Assembly: GCA_020427155.1 (NCBI GenBank)
Contig: JAGQOW010000018.1
Location: forward strand, 1 to 52,803
Length of the DNA stretch: 52,803 bases
Direction of reading: 5' to 3'
DNA from: Planctomycetales bacterium
Lineage (GTDB): Bacteria > Planctomycetota > Planctomycetia > Pirellulales > Lacipirellulaceae
Below are positions 9,468 through 24,147 of the stretch, in pieces; position 1 is the stretch's first letter; the number at the start of each line of letters is the position of its first letter. The notes below the pieces were generated by a model. It was not told where the DNA came from. It ran no database searches and saw only the letters and a list, made by a program, of their open reading frames with translations. A program made the translations under genes and the position numbers.

Positions 9468-9540
9468 GCTGTCAACGGTCTGCTGTCAGCGGTCACCTGG
9501 TGATTGTAAGTGGAAAAACGAGCTGACAGCCGAAGGCCGC
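9468..9540. repeat. Iterated inverted-repeat element in the rpsL-rpsG spacer
   Basis: GCTGTCAGC at 9482-9490 faces its exact reverse complement GCTGACAGC at 9532-9540 across 41 nt. A second, imperfect iteration (GCTGTCAACGG) precedes the left arm. It is short and empty, and similar in design to the other inverted-repeat elements in this window. Confidence 0.5.
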
Positions 9541-9554
9541 CTGCCAACGAGGGG

Positions 9555-9923
9555 TTAGGGTTTTTTCGCTCCGTAACGGCTGCGAGACTGTTTGCGTCCA
9601 TCGACACCGAGGCTATCTAAGGCGCCACGAACCACCTGGTATCGCACGCCAGGGAGATCGCGAACTCGACCGCCGCGCACGAGCACGATGCTATGTTCCT
9701 GCAGCGTATGCCCTTCGCCGGGGATGTAGACGGTCACCTCCTTGCCATTGGAGAGCCGAACACGGGTGATTTTGCGCAAAGCAGAATTCGGCTTCTTGGG
9801 GGTCATCGTCCGCACTTGGAGACAGACGCCGCGCTTCTGAGGGCATCTGCTAAGCACGGGCGATTTGCTGAACTTGCGCTTCGCTTTACGGTTCTTTTTG
9901 ACAAGTTGGTTAATCGTTGGCAT
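9555..9923 (-). CDS. rpsL: 30S ribosomal protein S12
   Basis: A 122-residue decoding-centre protein. It aligns without gaps to actinobacterial S12 through [26 protein letters not shown] and [10 protein letters not shown]. Lys43 is kept. The second streptomycin loop reads [10 protein letters not shown], so residue 88 is Arg (codon CGC, 9662-9660) where most bacteria have Lys. Substitution of Lys88 by Arg is a classical streptomycin-resistance change, so natural resistance of this ribosome is predicted. The gene lies 99 nt after rpoC and before rpsG, the usual str-type arrangement, and is probably co-transcribed with rpoBC. Confidence 0.97.
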   Translation of the reverse strand: MPTINQLVKKNRKAKRKFSKSPVLSRCPQKRGVCLQVRTMTPKKPNSALRKITRVRLSNGKEVTVYIPGEGHTLQEHSIVLVRGGRVRDLPGVRYQVVRGALDSLGVDGRKQSRSRYGAKKP

Positions 9924-10022
9924 GGAATACCGCCAGGGGAATTGTCTCGTTTAGCTGTAATGAACCAATCAATCTACCGCGCTAGGCTGGGGTGTCAACT
10001 GCTGGTGAGCACTGAGGGTGCG

Positions 10023-14534
<4,512 letters not shown>

Positions 14535-14690
14535 ATAATCCTCTGGAAAACTGCAGGTTGATCATTGCCAAATGACCAGTGCAAATTCTAAGGGGCCTCT
14601 GTGTTTTGTTCGTCGTGTCCAGCGGTCAAGAGGAAACCCAGTGCTCCTCTTGGAAATCGTCGATGGCCGTGAGCCAAAGGTGCCAATTAC

Positions 14691-17600
14691 TTACAGCTGA
14701 CGTTTCTCTAACTGCATGTTTAATCCCAGTCCGCGAATCTCGTTGGTGAGCACATCGAAACTTGCCGGTGTGCCGGCTTGCAAGGTGTTTTCGCCCTTGA
14801 CCATCGCCTCGTAGATCTTGGTGCGTCCTTCGACATCGTCGCTCTTGACGGTCAACAACTCCTGGAGAATGTAGGCGGCGCCATAGGCTTCCAGCGCCCA
14901 GACTTCCATTTCACCAAAGCGTTGTCCGCCGAATCTTGCCTTGCCACCCAAGGGTTGCTGGGTAATGAGCGAGTACGGGCCCGTACTGCGGGCATGAACT
15001 TTGTCATCGACCAGATGGTGGAGCTTGAGCATGTAAATGTAGCCGACGGTGGTTTCTTGCTCGAAGCGTTCTCCCGTACGGCCATCGATCAGCTTGGCTT
15101 TTCCGTGACGAGGCAGTCCGGCTTCTTGGAGAGCATCGTTGATTTGCTCTTCCGTAGCCCCATCGAAGACGGGAGTGACCGAGCGGAATCCGAGCTTAGC
15201 GCCAGCCCAACCAAGATGGGTTTCGAGAATCTGGCCGACGTTCATACGGCTGGGAACGCCCAACGGATTGAGCATGATCTGGATCGGCGTGCCGTCCTCG
15301 AGGAAAGGCATATCCTCGATAGGCAGAATCTTGGAGATCACACCTTTGTTTCCATGACGACCGGCCATTTTGTCGCCGACGGAGATGACCCGCTTGGTGG
15401 CAACGTAAACTTTCACCATCTGGAGAACCCCGCTACGGAGTTCATCGCCGCGCTTCATCGAATTGAGCTGTCGATCGCGGGCGTCGATCATTTCTTCCAC
15501 CGCGGGCCAGCCGGTTCGATAGGCTTTGTCGACGTCCTTCTTCCGCTGCGGACTGCGGATCTCGATCGAGTCGAGACGGAACATCGTCGCGGCATCGGCG
15601 ATGAACTGCGGATCTTGCCCGTGGACAAGCTCGTTGCCGTCTTCGTCGGTCAGCTTTTTCTGAAGGGTAGATTCGATTTCCTGAACCAGCGCGGTGAAGG
15701 CTACGGCGATTCTTTCGTTGCCTTCCTTCTCGGCCTCCTTGAGTGACTTCTCGAATAACTTGCGCTCGTCCTCACCCAAACTCATACGTCGAGAAAACTT
15801 TTGCGTGTCGATGACGATCCCTTCGACACCCGAGGGGACTTCGAGAGAGTCGTTTTTCACGTCTTCGCCGGCACGGCCAAAGATGGCATGCAAAAGCTTT
15901 TCTTCGGGAGTCAGTTCGGTTTTCGACTTGGGAGACACTTTGCCGACAAGAATGTCGCCAGGCTTGACATAGGTGCCGATCTGGACGATGCCGTTTTCGT
16001 CGAGATTGCGTAGCGCCTTTTCGCTGACATTGGGAATATCTCGGGTGAACTCTTCGCGGCCGAGTTTCGTTTCGCGAATCTCGACATCGGACTCCTCGAT
16101 ATGGATCGAAGTATAAGTATCGTTGCGAACGAGTTCTTCGCTGATGATGATCGCGTCTTCAAAGTTGTATCCTTCGAACGACATGAAGGCGACGAGCACG
16201 TTGCGTCCCAGGGCCAATTCGCCCATGTAGGTTGCGGCGCCGTCGGCAAGCACGTCGCCCTTTTCCACTTTGTCGCCCAAGCGGACGATCGGCTTCTGGT
16301 CTTGGCAGGTCCGCTCGTTGAGCCCGACAAACTTGCGGAGATGATGGACCTCGGGGCCGACCTCGATGCGATTGGCATCAACATAGGTGACCGTGCCCTT
16401 GTGTTCGGCCCGGACTAGCATCCCCGAGTGCCTGGCAACGTCGGATTCGAGACCCGTTCCGACAATCGGCGGCTCGGCGATCAAGAGGGGCACCGCCTGG
16501 CGCTGCATGTTAGAGCCCATCAACGCGCGGTTGGCATCGTCGTGCTCCAAGAAGGGGATCAAACCGGCAGAGACCCCGATCATTTGACTCGGTGCGACGT
16601 CGATAAACTCGATCCTGTCGGTCGGCACAAGCACAAAGTCGGACTTGTACCGAGCGACGACCGTATCTCCTTCCAGCTGGTTGTCTTTGACCGGCGTATC
16701 GGCAGAGGCAACATAGGCATCCGACTCTTGGTCTGCGCGTAGCCAAACGACCTCGTCGGTAAGCTTGCCTTTGACAATCTTGCGATAGGGAGTGACCAGG
16801 AAGCCGTAGTCGTCGACCGAGGCATACATGGCCAAACTGGCAATCAGGCCGATATTGGTACCTTCGGGCGTTTCAATAGGGCAAATACGACCATAGTGAG
16901 AAATATGGACGTCACGCACCTCGAAGCCGGCCCGTTTGCGGTTCAAGCCTCCGGGGCCCAAAGCCGAGAGCCGCCGCTCGTGGGTAAGCATCGAGAGCGG
17001 ATTGGTCTGATCGACCACCTGGGAGAGTTCGCCACGGCCAAAGAAGTACTCGATAGCGGCCGAGATGCTCTTGGGATTGATCAGGCTGCGAGGGGTCATG
17101 TCATCGGCGTCTTTGAGACTCATCCGCTCTTGGACGGTCCGCCGCAACTTGAGAAATCCCTTTCTGATTTCGTCGCATGCCAGCTCGTCGATCGTGCGCA
17201 GTCGACGATTGCCCAAATGGTCGATATCGTCGACCGCGGCGTCGGAGCTACCCGAGACCAGCTTAAGCAAATACTGCAACGAGGCCAGCAGGTCTTCTGG
17301 TCTCAAGACCATCTCGTCTTCGGAGACATTGAGACCGAGCTTGCGATTAATGCGAAAACGTCCGACGCGGCCTAAGCGATACCGATTCGCGTCGAAGAAT
17401 TTTTCGTTGAAGAGAGCCTTCGCTTTTTCGAGCTGCGGGGGGTTGCCCGGCCGCAATCGCTGATAAATGCGAAGCAGCGCTTCCTCGTGGCTCGACGTAT
17501 TGTCGTCGGCCAAGGCATTGAGCAGGTGAGGGCTGGGGGGCGGGTCCATGACTTCGATGGTTTTTACTTCTGAAGTGCAAATGACCTCGGCAATATTCTT

Positions 17601-18404
17601 GGTGATGCGCTGGCCAGACTCGACAATGATTTCGCCGGCCCGGTCGCTGCCGACAGGATAGACCACATCTTCGACGACTACTTTGCCTTCGATTTTTCCG
17701 GCGCTGCGGCCATCGGCCACGCGTTCCTTCGAGGTATTGAAGAAGGTGCGGAGGATCTCCGAATCGAGGCCCATCTCCGGGCTCATCGCCCTTAGGAGCG
17801 TGACCGCCGAGAACTTGCCGCTCTGGTCGATGCGGACTGTGAGGCTATCTTTCTTGGTGGTGTTCAGTTCGATCCAACTGCCGCGTTCGGGGATAACGCG
17901 GCAGCTGTACATCCGCCGCTCGCCAGCTTCGATTTCGCTGACGAAATCGATACCAGGGCTGCGGTGCAATTGGCTAACGACGACTCGCTCGGCGCCGTTG
18001 ATAATGAACTCGCCGCCGCCGAGCATGATGGGCAAATCGCCCAGGTAGACTTCTTCTTCAACCGGCTGATCTTTTACCAGTCGCAGCCAGATGCGAAATG
18101 GCCGGCCGTAGGTCAGGCGCAATTGCCGGCATTCGTCCGGTTCGTACCGGGGCTTGCCCAGATCGTAACGGAGATACTCCAAACGAATGGTCTTGTCATA
18201 ACTTTCGATCGGAAAGATCTCTTGAAGGACTCCTTCAAGCCCCTCGACCTTTCGCTTATCGTTGGAGCCGCTGCGGTATTGCAGAAACCGTTCGTAGCTG
18301 GCAGTTTGAATTTTTGTCAAGTCGGGAATAGCGTAGCCAACTCGGCTACTACCAAAAGTCCGCACTTCAGGAGTACTGAGGCGCCGTTGGGCCGTGACTG
18401 CCAT
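14691..18404 (-). CDS. rpoB: DNA-directed RNA polymerase subunit beta
   Basis: A 1237-residue core RNA polymerase subunit. Landmarks are the rifampicin-binding region [27 protein letters not shown] (about residue 465), the GYNFEDAI segment, [25 protein letters not shown] and the C-terminal clamp motif [25 protein letters not shown]. The residues most often changed in rifampicin resistance (Asp516, His526 and Ser531 in E. coli numbering) are the sensitive type. It lies 265 nt after rplL, a gap that may hold an attenuator or processing site, as known between rplL and rpoB in other bacteria, although no clear stem-T-run was found. Confidence 0.97.
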   Translation of the reverse strand: MAVTAQRRLSTPEVRTFGSSRVGYAIPDLTKIQTASYERFLQYRSGSNDKRKVEGLEGVLQEIFPIESYDKTIRLEYLRYDLGKPRYEPDECRQLRLTYGRPFRIWLRLVKDQPVEEEVYLGDLPIMLGGGEFIINGAERVVVSQLHRSPGIDFVSEIEAGERRMYSCRVIPERGSWIELNTTKKDSLTVRIDQSGKFSAVTLLRAMSPEMGLDSEILRTFFNTSKERVADGRSAGKIEGKVVVEDVVYPVGSDRAGEIIVESGQRITKNIAEVICTSEVKTIEVMDPPPSPHLLNALADDNTSSHEEALLRIYQRLRPGNPPQLEKAKALFNEKFFDANRYRLGRVGRFRINRKLGLNVSEDEMVLRPEDLLASLQYLLKLVSGSSDAAVDDIDHLGNRRLRTIDELACDEIRKGFLKLRRTVQERMSLKDADDMTPRSLINPKSISAAIEYFFGRGELSQVVDQTNPLSMLTHERRLSALGPGGLNRKRAGFEVRDVHISHYGRICPIETPEGTNIGLIASLAMYASVDDYGFLVTPYRKIVKGKLTDEVVWLRADQESDAYVASADTPVKDNQLEGDTVVARYKSDFVLVPTDRIEFIDVAPSQMIGVSAGLIPFLEHDDANRALMGSNMQRQAVPLLIAEPPIVGTGLESDVARHSGMLVRAEHKGTVTYVDANRIEVGPEVHHLRKFVGLNERTCQDQKPIVRLGDKVEKGDVLADGAATYMGELALGRNVLVAFMSFEGYNFEDAIIISEELVRNDTYTSIHIEESDVEIRETKLGREEFTRDIPNVSEKALRNLDENGIVQIGTYVKPGDILVGKVSPKSKTELTPEEKLLHAIFGRAGEDVKNDSLEVPSGVEGIVIDTQKFSRRMSLGEDERKLFEKSLKEAEKEGNERIAVAFTALVQEIESTLQKKLTDEDGNELVHGQDPQFIADAATMFRLDSIEIRSPQRKKDVDKAYRTGWPAVEEMIDARDRQLNSMKRGDELRSGVLQMVKVYVATKRVISVGDKMAGRHGNKGVISKILPIEDMPFLEDGTPIQIMLNPLGVPSRMNVGQILETHLGWAGAKLGFRSVTPVFDGATEEQINDALQEAGLPRHGKAKLIDGRTGERFEQETTVGYIYMLKLHHLVDDKVHARSTGPYSLITQQPLGGKARFGGQRFGEMEVWALEAYGAAYILQELLTVKSDDVEGRTKIYEAMVKGENTLQAGTPASFDVLTNEIRGLGLNMQLEKRQL

Positions 18405-18669
18405 AGGGCGATCTGCTCCGATTCTACGAAGTAGGAAAATGGCGAACGCCGACGAGACCCGCGCACAACGATCTATCGTCGAACAATATCCGCTCGGAAA
18501 AAACGATCGGCAAACGAGCGACTTTGATGCCGAGGCAGACCTTCCAATCCAGCATTGGTCCAGGCATGGCTATTCCTTCGCCGCTTCGCATCAAAAACAA
18601 CAACGCTTACGCAGTGAACGATCTCGGTTGGCAGCCGTAAGCCAAGACGGGATCGCCAGGGAGACTCAT

Positions 18670-19077
18670 TTACTTAATGGAAACGGTCGCGCCGGCTTCT
18701 TCGAGTTCACCCTTGAGCTTTTCGGCATCTTCCTTGCTGACACCTTCCTTGACTTTGCCCGGGGCGCCTTCGACCAGGTCTTTGGCTTCCTTGAGGCCCA
18801 AGCCGGTCGCACCGCGGACGACTTTGATGACGGCGATCTTATTGCCGCCAAAGGAGTCGAGCACGACGTCAAACTCGGTTTGCTCCTCAGCGGCTCCGCC
18901 ACCGCCATCGCCAGGAGCGGCCATAACCACGGCGCCACCACCGGCAGCTGGTTCGATGCCGTGCACTTCCTTGAGGTAGTCGCTCAGCTCTTTGGCTTCT
19001 TTGAGGGTCATCCCGGCGATCTTGTCGCCCATTTCTTTGGCTTCCGCAGAAAACTCTGCAACAGCTGCATCGCTCAT
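18670..19077 (-). CDS. rplL: 50S ribosomal protein L7/L12
   Basis: A 135-residue stalk protein that recruits translation factors. The N-terminal dimerisation helices ([19 protein letters not shown]) are followed by a Gly/Ala hinge ([23 protein letters not shown]). The C-terminal factor-binding domain has the conserved [43 protein letters not shown]. It is slightly longer than the 120-residue E. coli protein because of the hinge and N-terminus. It sits directly after rplJ, giving the conserved rplJ-rplL pair that together builds the L10-(L12)n stalk. Confidence 0.97.
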   Translation of the reverse strand: MSDAAVAEFSAEAKEMGDKIAGMTLKEAKELSDYLKEVHGIEPAAGGGAVVMAAPGDGGGGAAEEQTEFDVVLDSFGGNKIAVIKVVRGATGLGLKEAKDLVEGAPGKVKEGVSKEDAEKLKGELEEAGATVSIK

Positions 19078-19196
19078 GACAATTGGTCCTTTCTCACTTA
19101 TGAAACTATGGTCTCAATTTGAATTGTAGAAATCTGGCAATCGGTGTCGTATCTGTCTCGGGTTGTGTACGGCAAAGGCTGAGAGGCCCCCGGTGT

Positions 19197-19712
19197 TTAT
19201 TCATCAGCCTTTTGCTTGATCTGGCTGGCAAGCTTAGCACCAGGGCCAAGGAGTTGGGCGGAAAGGTTGGCTCCGGGTGAAAGGATCTGTCCTACCAGCA
19301 GACTGAGTTGTTCTCCGCGACTGGGCCACTTGCTGACCGCAGCGACGTCTTCTTTGGACAATTTCGCGCCGTCCATGACTCCGCCCTTGGGGGCGAAGGG
19401 TTCAAACTCCTTTTCCTTGGCCAGTCGCATCACTTCTTTGGCCAGGGAAACGACGTCTTCGCCACCCCACAACACTGCCGAAGTTCCGGAGGACCCTTCG
19501 AAAGCCGGCGCCAACGCGGTGCCCTCGGTAGCACGACCGGCAAGGCTGTTCTTCACCACCATCAGCTTGATGTTCTTCTCGCGCAACGATCGCCTGAGCG
19601 CTACGTTGGCATTTGCCTCCATGCCGATTACGTCGACGACTAGCGCGTCGCTGACTCCATCGAGCCGACTTCGTAATTCGTCGGTAATTAGGTTCTTGAG
19701 GTACTTGCTCAT
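19197..19712 (-). CDS. rplJ: 50S ribosomal protein L10
   Basis: A 171-residue base of the ribosomal stalk. The N-terminal rRNA-binding domain shows DALVVDVIGMEANANVALRRSLREKNIKLMVVKNSLA, which is conserved in L10, and the C-terminal helix (SAQLLGPGAKLASQIKQK) would bind L7/L12 dimers. It is 49 nt after rplA. In many bacteria L10 or the L10-L12 complex represses its own operon through the rplJ leader; the short spacer here makes a long leader unlikely, but this is inference. Confidence 0.95.
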   Translation of the reverse strand: MSKYLKNLITDELRSRLDGVSDALVVDVIGMEANANVALRRSLREKNIKLMVVKNSLAGRATEGTALAPAFEGSSGTSAVLWGGEDVVSLAKEVMRLAKEKEFEPFAPKGGVMDGAKLSKEDVAAVSKWPSRGEQLSLLVGQILSPGANLSAQLLGPGAKLASQIKQKADE

Positions 19713-19761
19713 GCTGAGGTCAGGGGTCTGGGTTCAGAGTGCGGGGAAAAGTGCGGGGCGA

Positions 19762-20439
19762 TTATACGGCCAGCTTAACGCTGGGACTCATCGTAGCGCT
19801 GAGGTGAGCCGACTTGAGGTAGGTTCCTTTTACAGCCGACGGCTTCATGCCAAGAATCTTTTTGATGAAGGCCTCGACGTTTTCAACCAGCTTCTGTTCA
19901 TCGAAACTCAGCTTGCCGACAATCGCATGGATGTTACCGCCTTTGTCATTGCGGAACTCAACCTTACCTGCTTTGTATTCGGAAATCGTCTTGGCAACTT
20001 CAGGGGTTACGGTGCCGGCTCGCGGCGAGGGCATCAGGCCGCGCGGGCCAAGCACTCGACCCAGAGGGCCCACTACTTTCATCATATCTGGCGAGGCAAT
20101 GCAGACGTCGAAGTCGGTCCAACCGTCCAGAATCTTCTTGGCAAGGTCTTCGTCGCCCACCTCATCGGCTCCAGCTTCGCGAGCTGCTTCAGCCTGCGGG
20201 CCTTTGGCGAATACGACTACCCGCTGCTCTTTACCAATTCCATGAGGCAAGACGATCGATCCACGGACGATCTGATCGGCCTGGGCCGGGTCGACCCCAA
20301 GTCGCAAGGCGATCTCAACCGACTGATCGAAGCGAGTGCCGTCAAACGCTTTTAGCGCAGCAACTGCCTCGGAAAGCGGCAGCGCTTCGGCGGGCCGTTT
20401 TTCGACCAGTTTCTTCATTCTCTTTGCAAGTCTAGGCAT
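19762..20439 (-). CDS. rplA: 50S ribosomal protein L1
   Basis: A 225-residue L1-stalk protein that helps release E-site tRNA. It has the family landmarks [32 protein letters not shown], the [21 protein letters not shown] loop and the C-terminal [27 protein letters not shown]. It follows rplK by 107 nt, the standard L11-L1 pair. In E. coli L1 represses translation of this pair; a matching mRNA site was not traced here. Confidence 0.96.
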   Translation of the reverse strand: MPRLAKRMKKLVEKRPAEALPLSEAVAALKAFDGTRFDQSVEIALRLGVDPAQADQIVRGSIVLPHGIGKEQRVVVFAKGPQAEAAREAGADEVGDEDLAKKILDGWTDFDVCIASPDMMKVVGPLGRVLGPRGLMPSPRAGTVTPEVAKTISEYKAGKVEFRNDKGGNIHAIVGKLSFDEQKLVENVEAFIKKILGMKPSAVKGTYLKSAHLSATMSPSVKLAV

Positions 20440-20546
20440 TTTTCGTTCGCTTCTTTACTGCCTGCCGGAATCGCCAGATTCCAAGGCTGGGTGGCGGTGC
20501 GTTAGTTGGCTGTGCGATAGTGGCGATTGTAATTAACTGGCAATCC

Positions 20547-20972
20547 TTAGCCTTCAACTTCCAGGCCCATACTGCGGGCAGTGCCGGCAATCATCTGGAC
20601 CGCGCTGTCCAGGTCGCTGGCATTGAGGTCTTCCATTTTGGTGTTTGCAATCTCTTCCAGCTGGGCGCGGGTCACTTTGCCCACCTTGTCTTTGTTGGGC
20701 ACCCCAGAACCTTTGGCGATATTCGCCGACTTCTTCAGCAAGACCGCCGCCGGCGGGCTCTTGGTAATGAAGTCGAAGGAACGGTCGTTGTAGACGTTGA
20801 CAACCACGGGAATCATCATGCCGTTAGCTTCCCGGGTCTTGTCGTTGAACGCCTGGACGAACTGGCCTAGGTTGACGCCAAACTTACCTAGCGCAGTACC
20901 GACTGGCGGGGCAGGCGTAGCCTGGCCACCGGGGATTTGAAACTTTGCAGTTCCTGTTAGTTGCTTAGCCAT
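20547..20972 (-). CDS. rplK: 50S ribosomal protein L11
   Basis: A 141-residue GTPase-centre protein. It contains the proline-rich N-terminal loop ([17 protein letters not shown]) targeted by thiostrepton-class compounds, the FNDKT motif, [13 protein letters not shown] and the C-terminal rRNA-binding end ([20 protein letters not shown]). The length is normal. It sits 94 nt after nusG, in the universal secE-nusG-rplK-rplA order. Confidence 0.97.
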   Translation of the reverse strand: MAKQLTGTAKFQIPGGQATPAPPVGTALGKFGVNLGQFVQAFNDKTREANGMMIPVVVNVYNDRSFDFITKSPPAAVLLKKSANIAKGSGVPNKDKVGKVTRAQLEEIANTKMEDLNASDLDSAVQMIAGTARSMGLEVEG

Positions 20973-21066
20973 CGATTACTCTTGGATATTGTCTGTGGTC
21001 GGCTTAAGGGGCGTAGCCCGTGGGTTAGGTCGAAAGGGCCGTCCGCGCGGACAGCTTTCATGGTTT

Positions 21067-21939
21067 TTATAACTGCTCGGCTTGCCAGTATTCGAGTTCT
21101 ACGGGTGTACTGCGGCCAAAAATATTGATCATGACGGTGATGCGTCCGCTGTGCTCATCGATCGCATTGACCTCGCCTTCGAAGCTTTCGAAGGTGCCTT
21201 CTTTGACTTTCACGCGATCGCCAATCTTGAAAGAGATATTCAGTTTGGGGGTATCGTCGGTCTCTTCCTCTTCCGATTGAACGATGCGCGCCACTTCGTG
21301 CGGCAGCATCGGCGAAGGCTTGCCGTGGGCTCCGGTGAAGTCGCCGATCCCCGAGGTTTCGCGGACCGCAAACCAGGTGTCGTCGTTAATGTGCATGTTT
21401 ACCACGATGTAGCCTGGGTAAAGCTTACGTTGGACGATTTTCTTTTTGCCGTTCTTGAACTCGGTCACTTTTTCGACCGGCACAATGATCTCGCCAAAGA
21501 ACTCGTCCAAGCCTTCGATGGCAACTTTGCGCCGCAGAGCGTCGGCAATGGATCGCTCTCGGTTGCTCTGCACCTTGAGGATATACCAATCCATCTCAGC
21601 GGCCTCGGGTTCCTCCGCCGCTTCTTCCTCGACCTCTTCTTCCTCGCTGATCACTGCTTCAGCTTCTTCTTCGTCCTCGGCTTCACTGCCAGCTTGATCG
21701 TCTGCCGCCACTTCCTCTGTGTGAGATTCAGTAGCGTCGTCCGAGAGGTTTTCGTCTAAATTCGACTCGACCTCGCCCTGTTCGCCCATGTCTTCCAAGA
21801 CCTGGCCTTCGGCCTTCTCTTCCAACTTGCTGGTGTCGGCCCCAACATGATCGGCTGCCGGCGCAGACTGATCGGCCGCCGCGGGGGCGTCTGCTTCAGG
21901 CAATGCCTGCTCGGCCAGTTTGTTGGTTTCGTCGCTCAC
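21067..21939 (-). CDS. nusG: Transcription termination/antitermination protein NusG with acidic N-terminal extension
   Basis: A 290-residue NusG, against about 180 in E. coli. The canonical protein starts at about residue 116 with MDWYILKVQSNRERS (NGN domain). The central KLYPGYIVVNMHI and C-terminal KOW domain (KIGDRVKVKEGTFESFEGEV) are intact. The first 115 residues are extremely acidic, with runs of Glu and Asp (for example EEEEVEEEAAEE), and look disordered. GTG at 21939 is taken as the start because the acidic frame is open from 11 nt after the secE stop to the NGN domain; an internal ATG at 21594 could give a short form. NusG binds RNA polymerase and Rho or S10. What the acidic arm adds is unknown. 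Confidence 0.92.
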   Translation of the reverse strand: MSDETNKLAEQALPEADAPAAADQSAPAADHVGADTSKLEEKAEGQVLEDMGEQGEVESNLDENLSDDATESHTEEVAADDQAGSEAEDEEEAEAVISEEEEVEEEAAEEPEAAEMDWYILKVQSNRERSIADALRRKVAIEGLDEFFGEIIVPVEKVTEFKNGKKKIVQRKLYPGYIVVNMHINDDTWFAVRETSGIGDFTGAHGKPSPMLPHEVARIVQSEEEETDDTPKLNISFKIGDRVKVKEGTFESFEGEVNAIDEHSGRITVMINIFGRSTPVELEYWQAEQL

Positions 21940-21950
21940 GAGGGCAACCG

Positions 21951-22349
21951 TTACAGTCCAAAAATGAAATTAAGGGCAAGATCCAGGACAAAGTCGTAGG
22001 CGAACAACAACCCTGCCAGGAAAAAAATGACGACAATCACCACGAGCGAGGCCCGCCACGACTCGGCACGACTGGGCCACGAAACTTTGTTCATCTCGGC
22101 TTCGACGGAAATCAAAAAATCGGCGAACTTGGGCATGTTGACGATTCGAAAACCGGCCCACAAGCCAGCAGCCAAAACCACCAGTGGGACGACGTATTTT
22201 CCAACGTCGGTCACCGCCACGGAGTTGAGTTTCCAAGCTCCGACGGCGACTGCCACCGCAATCGCGGCGAACGTGAGCTGCCGGGCAACCCTGCCCTGAC
22301 TCCGCTTGTAGCGCGAAGCGTTGAACATTCCAGCGATTAACTCAGCCAC
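21951..22349 (-). CDS. secE: Preprotein translocase subunit SecE
   Basis: A 132-residue small subunit of the SecYEG channel. It has three hydrophobic segments: two N-terminal ones (FAAIAVAVAVGAWKL and YVVPLVVLAAGLWAGFRIV) and the conserved C-terminal one (SLVVIVVIFFLAGLLFAYDF). The last is preceded by the universal amphipathic helix with the motif EMNKVSWPSRAE. The three-helix form matches the E. coli type rather than the single-helix type of many Gram-positives. It lies directly upstream of nusG with 11 nt between. Confidence 0.95.
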   Translation of the reverse strand: MAELIAGMFNASRYKRSQGRVARQLTFAAIAVAVAVGAWKLNSVAVTDVGKYVVPLVVLAAGLWAGFRIVNMPKFADFLISVEAEMNKVSWPSRAESWRASLVVIVVIFFLAGLLFAYDFVLDLALNFIFGL

Positions 22350-22512
22350 GGCACTTCCACTTCTTCACAAGGTTCTGCCCACTGGCAACTTGGCCACCTG
22401 CGATACACCACCGCCAACACCACTCCACGACTGGGAACAACAAAAAGAGCGGTACACCCAACTGCCGGGCAGAGCCCATTTTTGTGACCCGAACTTCGTC
22501 ATTCATCCTGTA

Positions 22513-22588
22513 TGGCAGGGGCGGTGGGACTCGAACTCACAACCCCCGGTTTTGGAGACCGGTGCTCTGCCAATTGAGCTACGCCCCT
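22513..22588 (-). tRNA. tRNA-Trp (CCA anticodon)
   Basis: The cloverleaf is complete. The acceptor AGGGGCG pairs with CGCCCCT, the D-arm begins TAGCTCAATTGGCAGAGC, the anticodon loop is CTCCAAA (anticodon CCA), and the T-arm contains GTTCGAGTC. The discriminator is G and the 3' CCA is encoded (22515-22513), unlike in the other four tRNA genes here. It sits between tuf and secE, a common placement for tRNA-Trp. Confidence 0.97.
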
Positions 22589-22594
22589 AAAGGG

Positions 22595-22649
22595 AACAGC
22601 AAATCACCGAATGATGAGCAACCCAGCCCACCATTCGGCATTCGCTGTT
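22595..22649. repeat. Inverted-repeat element between tuf and tRNA-Trp
   Basis: The arms start AACAGC(A/G)AAT and continue into CCGAATG(A/G)TG; the right arm reads the same on the opposite strand. AACAGC at 22595-22600 pairs with GCTGTT at 22644-22649, and CCGAATG pairs with CATTCGG. The arm contains an iterated GAATG. It lies 7 nt before the tuf stop, so a role in processing or termination between tuf and tRNA-Trp is possible. Confidence 0.6.
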
Positions 22650-22655
22650 TACTTG

Positions 22656-23855
22656 CTACTGTACGATCTTGGTTACCACACCCGAGCCGACCGTCTTGCC
22701 GCCTTCGCGGATAGCGAATCGAACTCCGTCGTCCATTGCAATCGGCTTCATCAGCTCGACTGAAAGGCGAGCATTGTCGCCGGGCATGCACATTTCGGCG
22801 TCGCCCACCAGGTTGGCGGTACCGGTGACGTCGGTCGTGCGGAAGTAGAACTGGGGACGATAGCCGCTGAAGAACGGCGTATGCCGACCACCCTCTTCCT
22901 TGCTCAGGACATAAATCTCGGCTTCAAACTTGGTATGAGGCGTGATGCTGCCGGGCTTAGCGAGCACCTGGCCTCGCTGGATATCTTCGCGCTTCACACC
23001 ACGCAGCAGACAACCGACGTTATCGCCGGCGTAGCCTTCTTCCATGGTTTTATTGAAGGCCTCGACACCGGTGCAGGTGGTTTTGGTCGGGGCATCGGTG
23101 AGACCGATGATTTCGACTTCTTCGCCAACCTTAACCGTCCCGCGCTCAATACGGCCGGTGGCTACGGTACCACGACCTTCAATCGAGAAGACGTCTTCGA
23201 TCGCCATCAGGAATGGCTTATCGGTTTCTCGCACTGGCTCGGGAATATAGCTGTCGATCGCATCCATCAACTCGCCGATGCACTTAGCCGAAGCCTCGTC
23301 TTCGGGGTTCTCGATGGCGGCCTTGGCGTTGCCGCGCACCAATGGCACTTCGTCGCCGGGAAAACCGTAGGTCGAGAGCAACTCGCGAACTTCGAGTTCA
23401 ACCAGTTCGAGCAACTCTTCGTCGTCGACCAGGTCGCACTTGTTGAGGAACACCACGATCCGAGGCACACCGACCTGGCGAGCAAGCAGAATATGCTCTC
23501 GGGTCTGCGGCATAGGACCGTCGGCGGCGGACACCACCAGGATGGCGCCATCCATCTGGGCAGCACCGGTGATCATGTTCTTGATAAAGTCGGCGTGGCC
23601 CGGGCAGTCAATGTGGGCATAATGCCGATTCGCTGTCTGGTACTCGACGTGAGCGACGGCGATGGTCACCGTCTTGGTTGCGTCACGAACTGTTCCGCCC
23701 TTGGCGATATCAGCATAAGACTTGATTTTCGCCAAACCCTTCGTCGCCTGGACGGCCAAGATTGCTCCGGTAGTCGTCGTCTTCCCATGGTCGATATGAC
23801 CGATGGTGCCTACATTGACGTGCGGCTTGGTACGTTCAAAAGTATCCTTAGCCAT
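22656..23855 (-). CDS. tuf: Translation elongation factor Tu
   Basis: A 399-residue GTPase that delivers aminoacyl-tRNA to the ribosome. The G motifs are [21 protein letters not shown] and SAA region; domain II has [13 protein letters not shown] and domain III ends [13 protein letters not shown]. Start ATG at 23855 is preceded by AGGGAGAAAA. It lies within a tRNA cluster (Thr-Tyr-Gly-Thr upstream, Trp downstream), the same order as the E. coli tufB locus. It is the only tuf in the window and is not linked to fusA. Confidence 0.97.
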   Translation of the reverse strand: MAKDTFERTKPHVNVGTIGHIDHGKTTTTGAILAVQATKGLAKIKSYADIAKGGTVRDATKTVTIAVAHVEYQTANRHYAHIDCPGHADFIKNMITGAAQMDGAILVVSAADGPMPQTREHILLARQVGVPRIVVFLNKCDLVDDEELLELVELEVRELLSTYGFPGDEVPLVRGNAKAAIENPEDEASAKCIGELMDAIDSYIPEPVRETDKPFLMAIEDVFSIEGRGTVATGRIERGTVKVGEEVEIIGLTDAPTKTTCTGVEAFNKTMEEGYAGDNVGCLLRGVKREDIQRGQVLAKPGSITPHTKFEAEIYVLSKEEGGRHTPFFSGYRPQFYFRTTDVTGTANLVGDAEMCMPGDNARLSVELMKPIAMDDGVRFAIREGGKTVGSGVVTKIVQ

Positions 23856-23964
23856 TTTTCTCCCTAACTTCGTTTTAGGTCATGTAACTCAGTGACAAAA
23901 ATGGAGTTTCTTGCGAACTCGTAACGTTAATTCTTATTTGGGCCTTCTCTTCGAAATCTTCGAG

Positions 23965-24037
<73 letters not shown>

Positions 24038-24044
24038 GAGTAGA

Positions 24045-24134
24045 GCTATTAGCCATTAGCTATTAGCGGTTAGACATACGTCCTTCACCTCTCCCGATAA
24101 TCCAGCCAATCGCCAACAGCTAATCACTAACAGC
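24045..24134. repeat. Iterated inverted-repeat element between tRNA-Thr and tRNA-Gly
   Basis: The left arm 24045-24073 and the reverse complement of 24106-24134 match at 22 of 29 positions. Both arms are built from repeats of (A/G)TTAGC, for example ATTAGCTATTAGCGGTTAG on the left. The 32-nt centre holds no gene. It fills nearly the whole spacer between the two tRNAs. Confidence 0.7.
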
Positions 24135-24147
24135 ATTTTTCAAAAAA

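Noticed and set aside
16960..17030. Possible rifampicin resistance in RpoB
   Set aside because: The key residues Asp516, His526 and Ser531 (E. coli numbering) are the sensitive type; only Asn518 is replaced by Thr, which is common in other phyla.
18405..18669. Attenuator between rplL and rpoB
   Set aside because: Expected from other bacteria, but no convincing stem with T-run was found by eye, so it is not listed as a feature.
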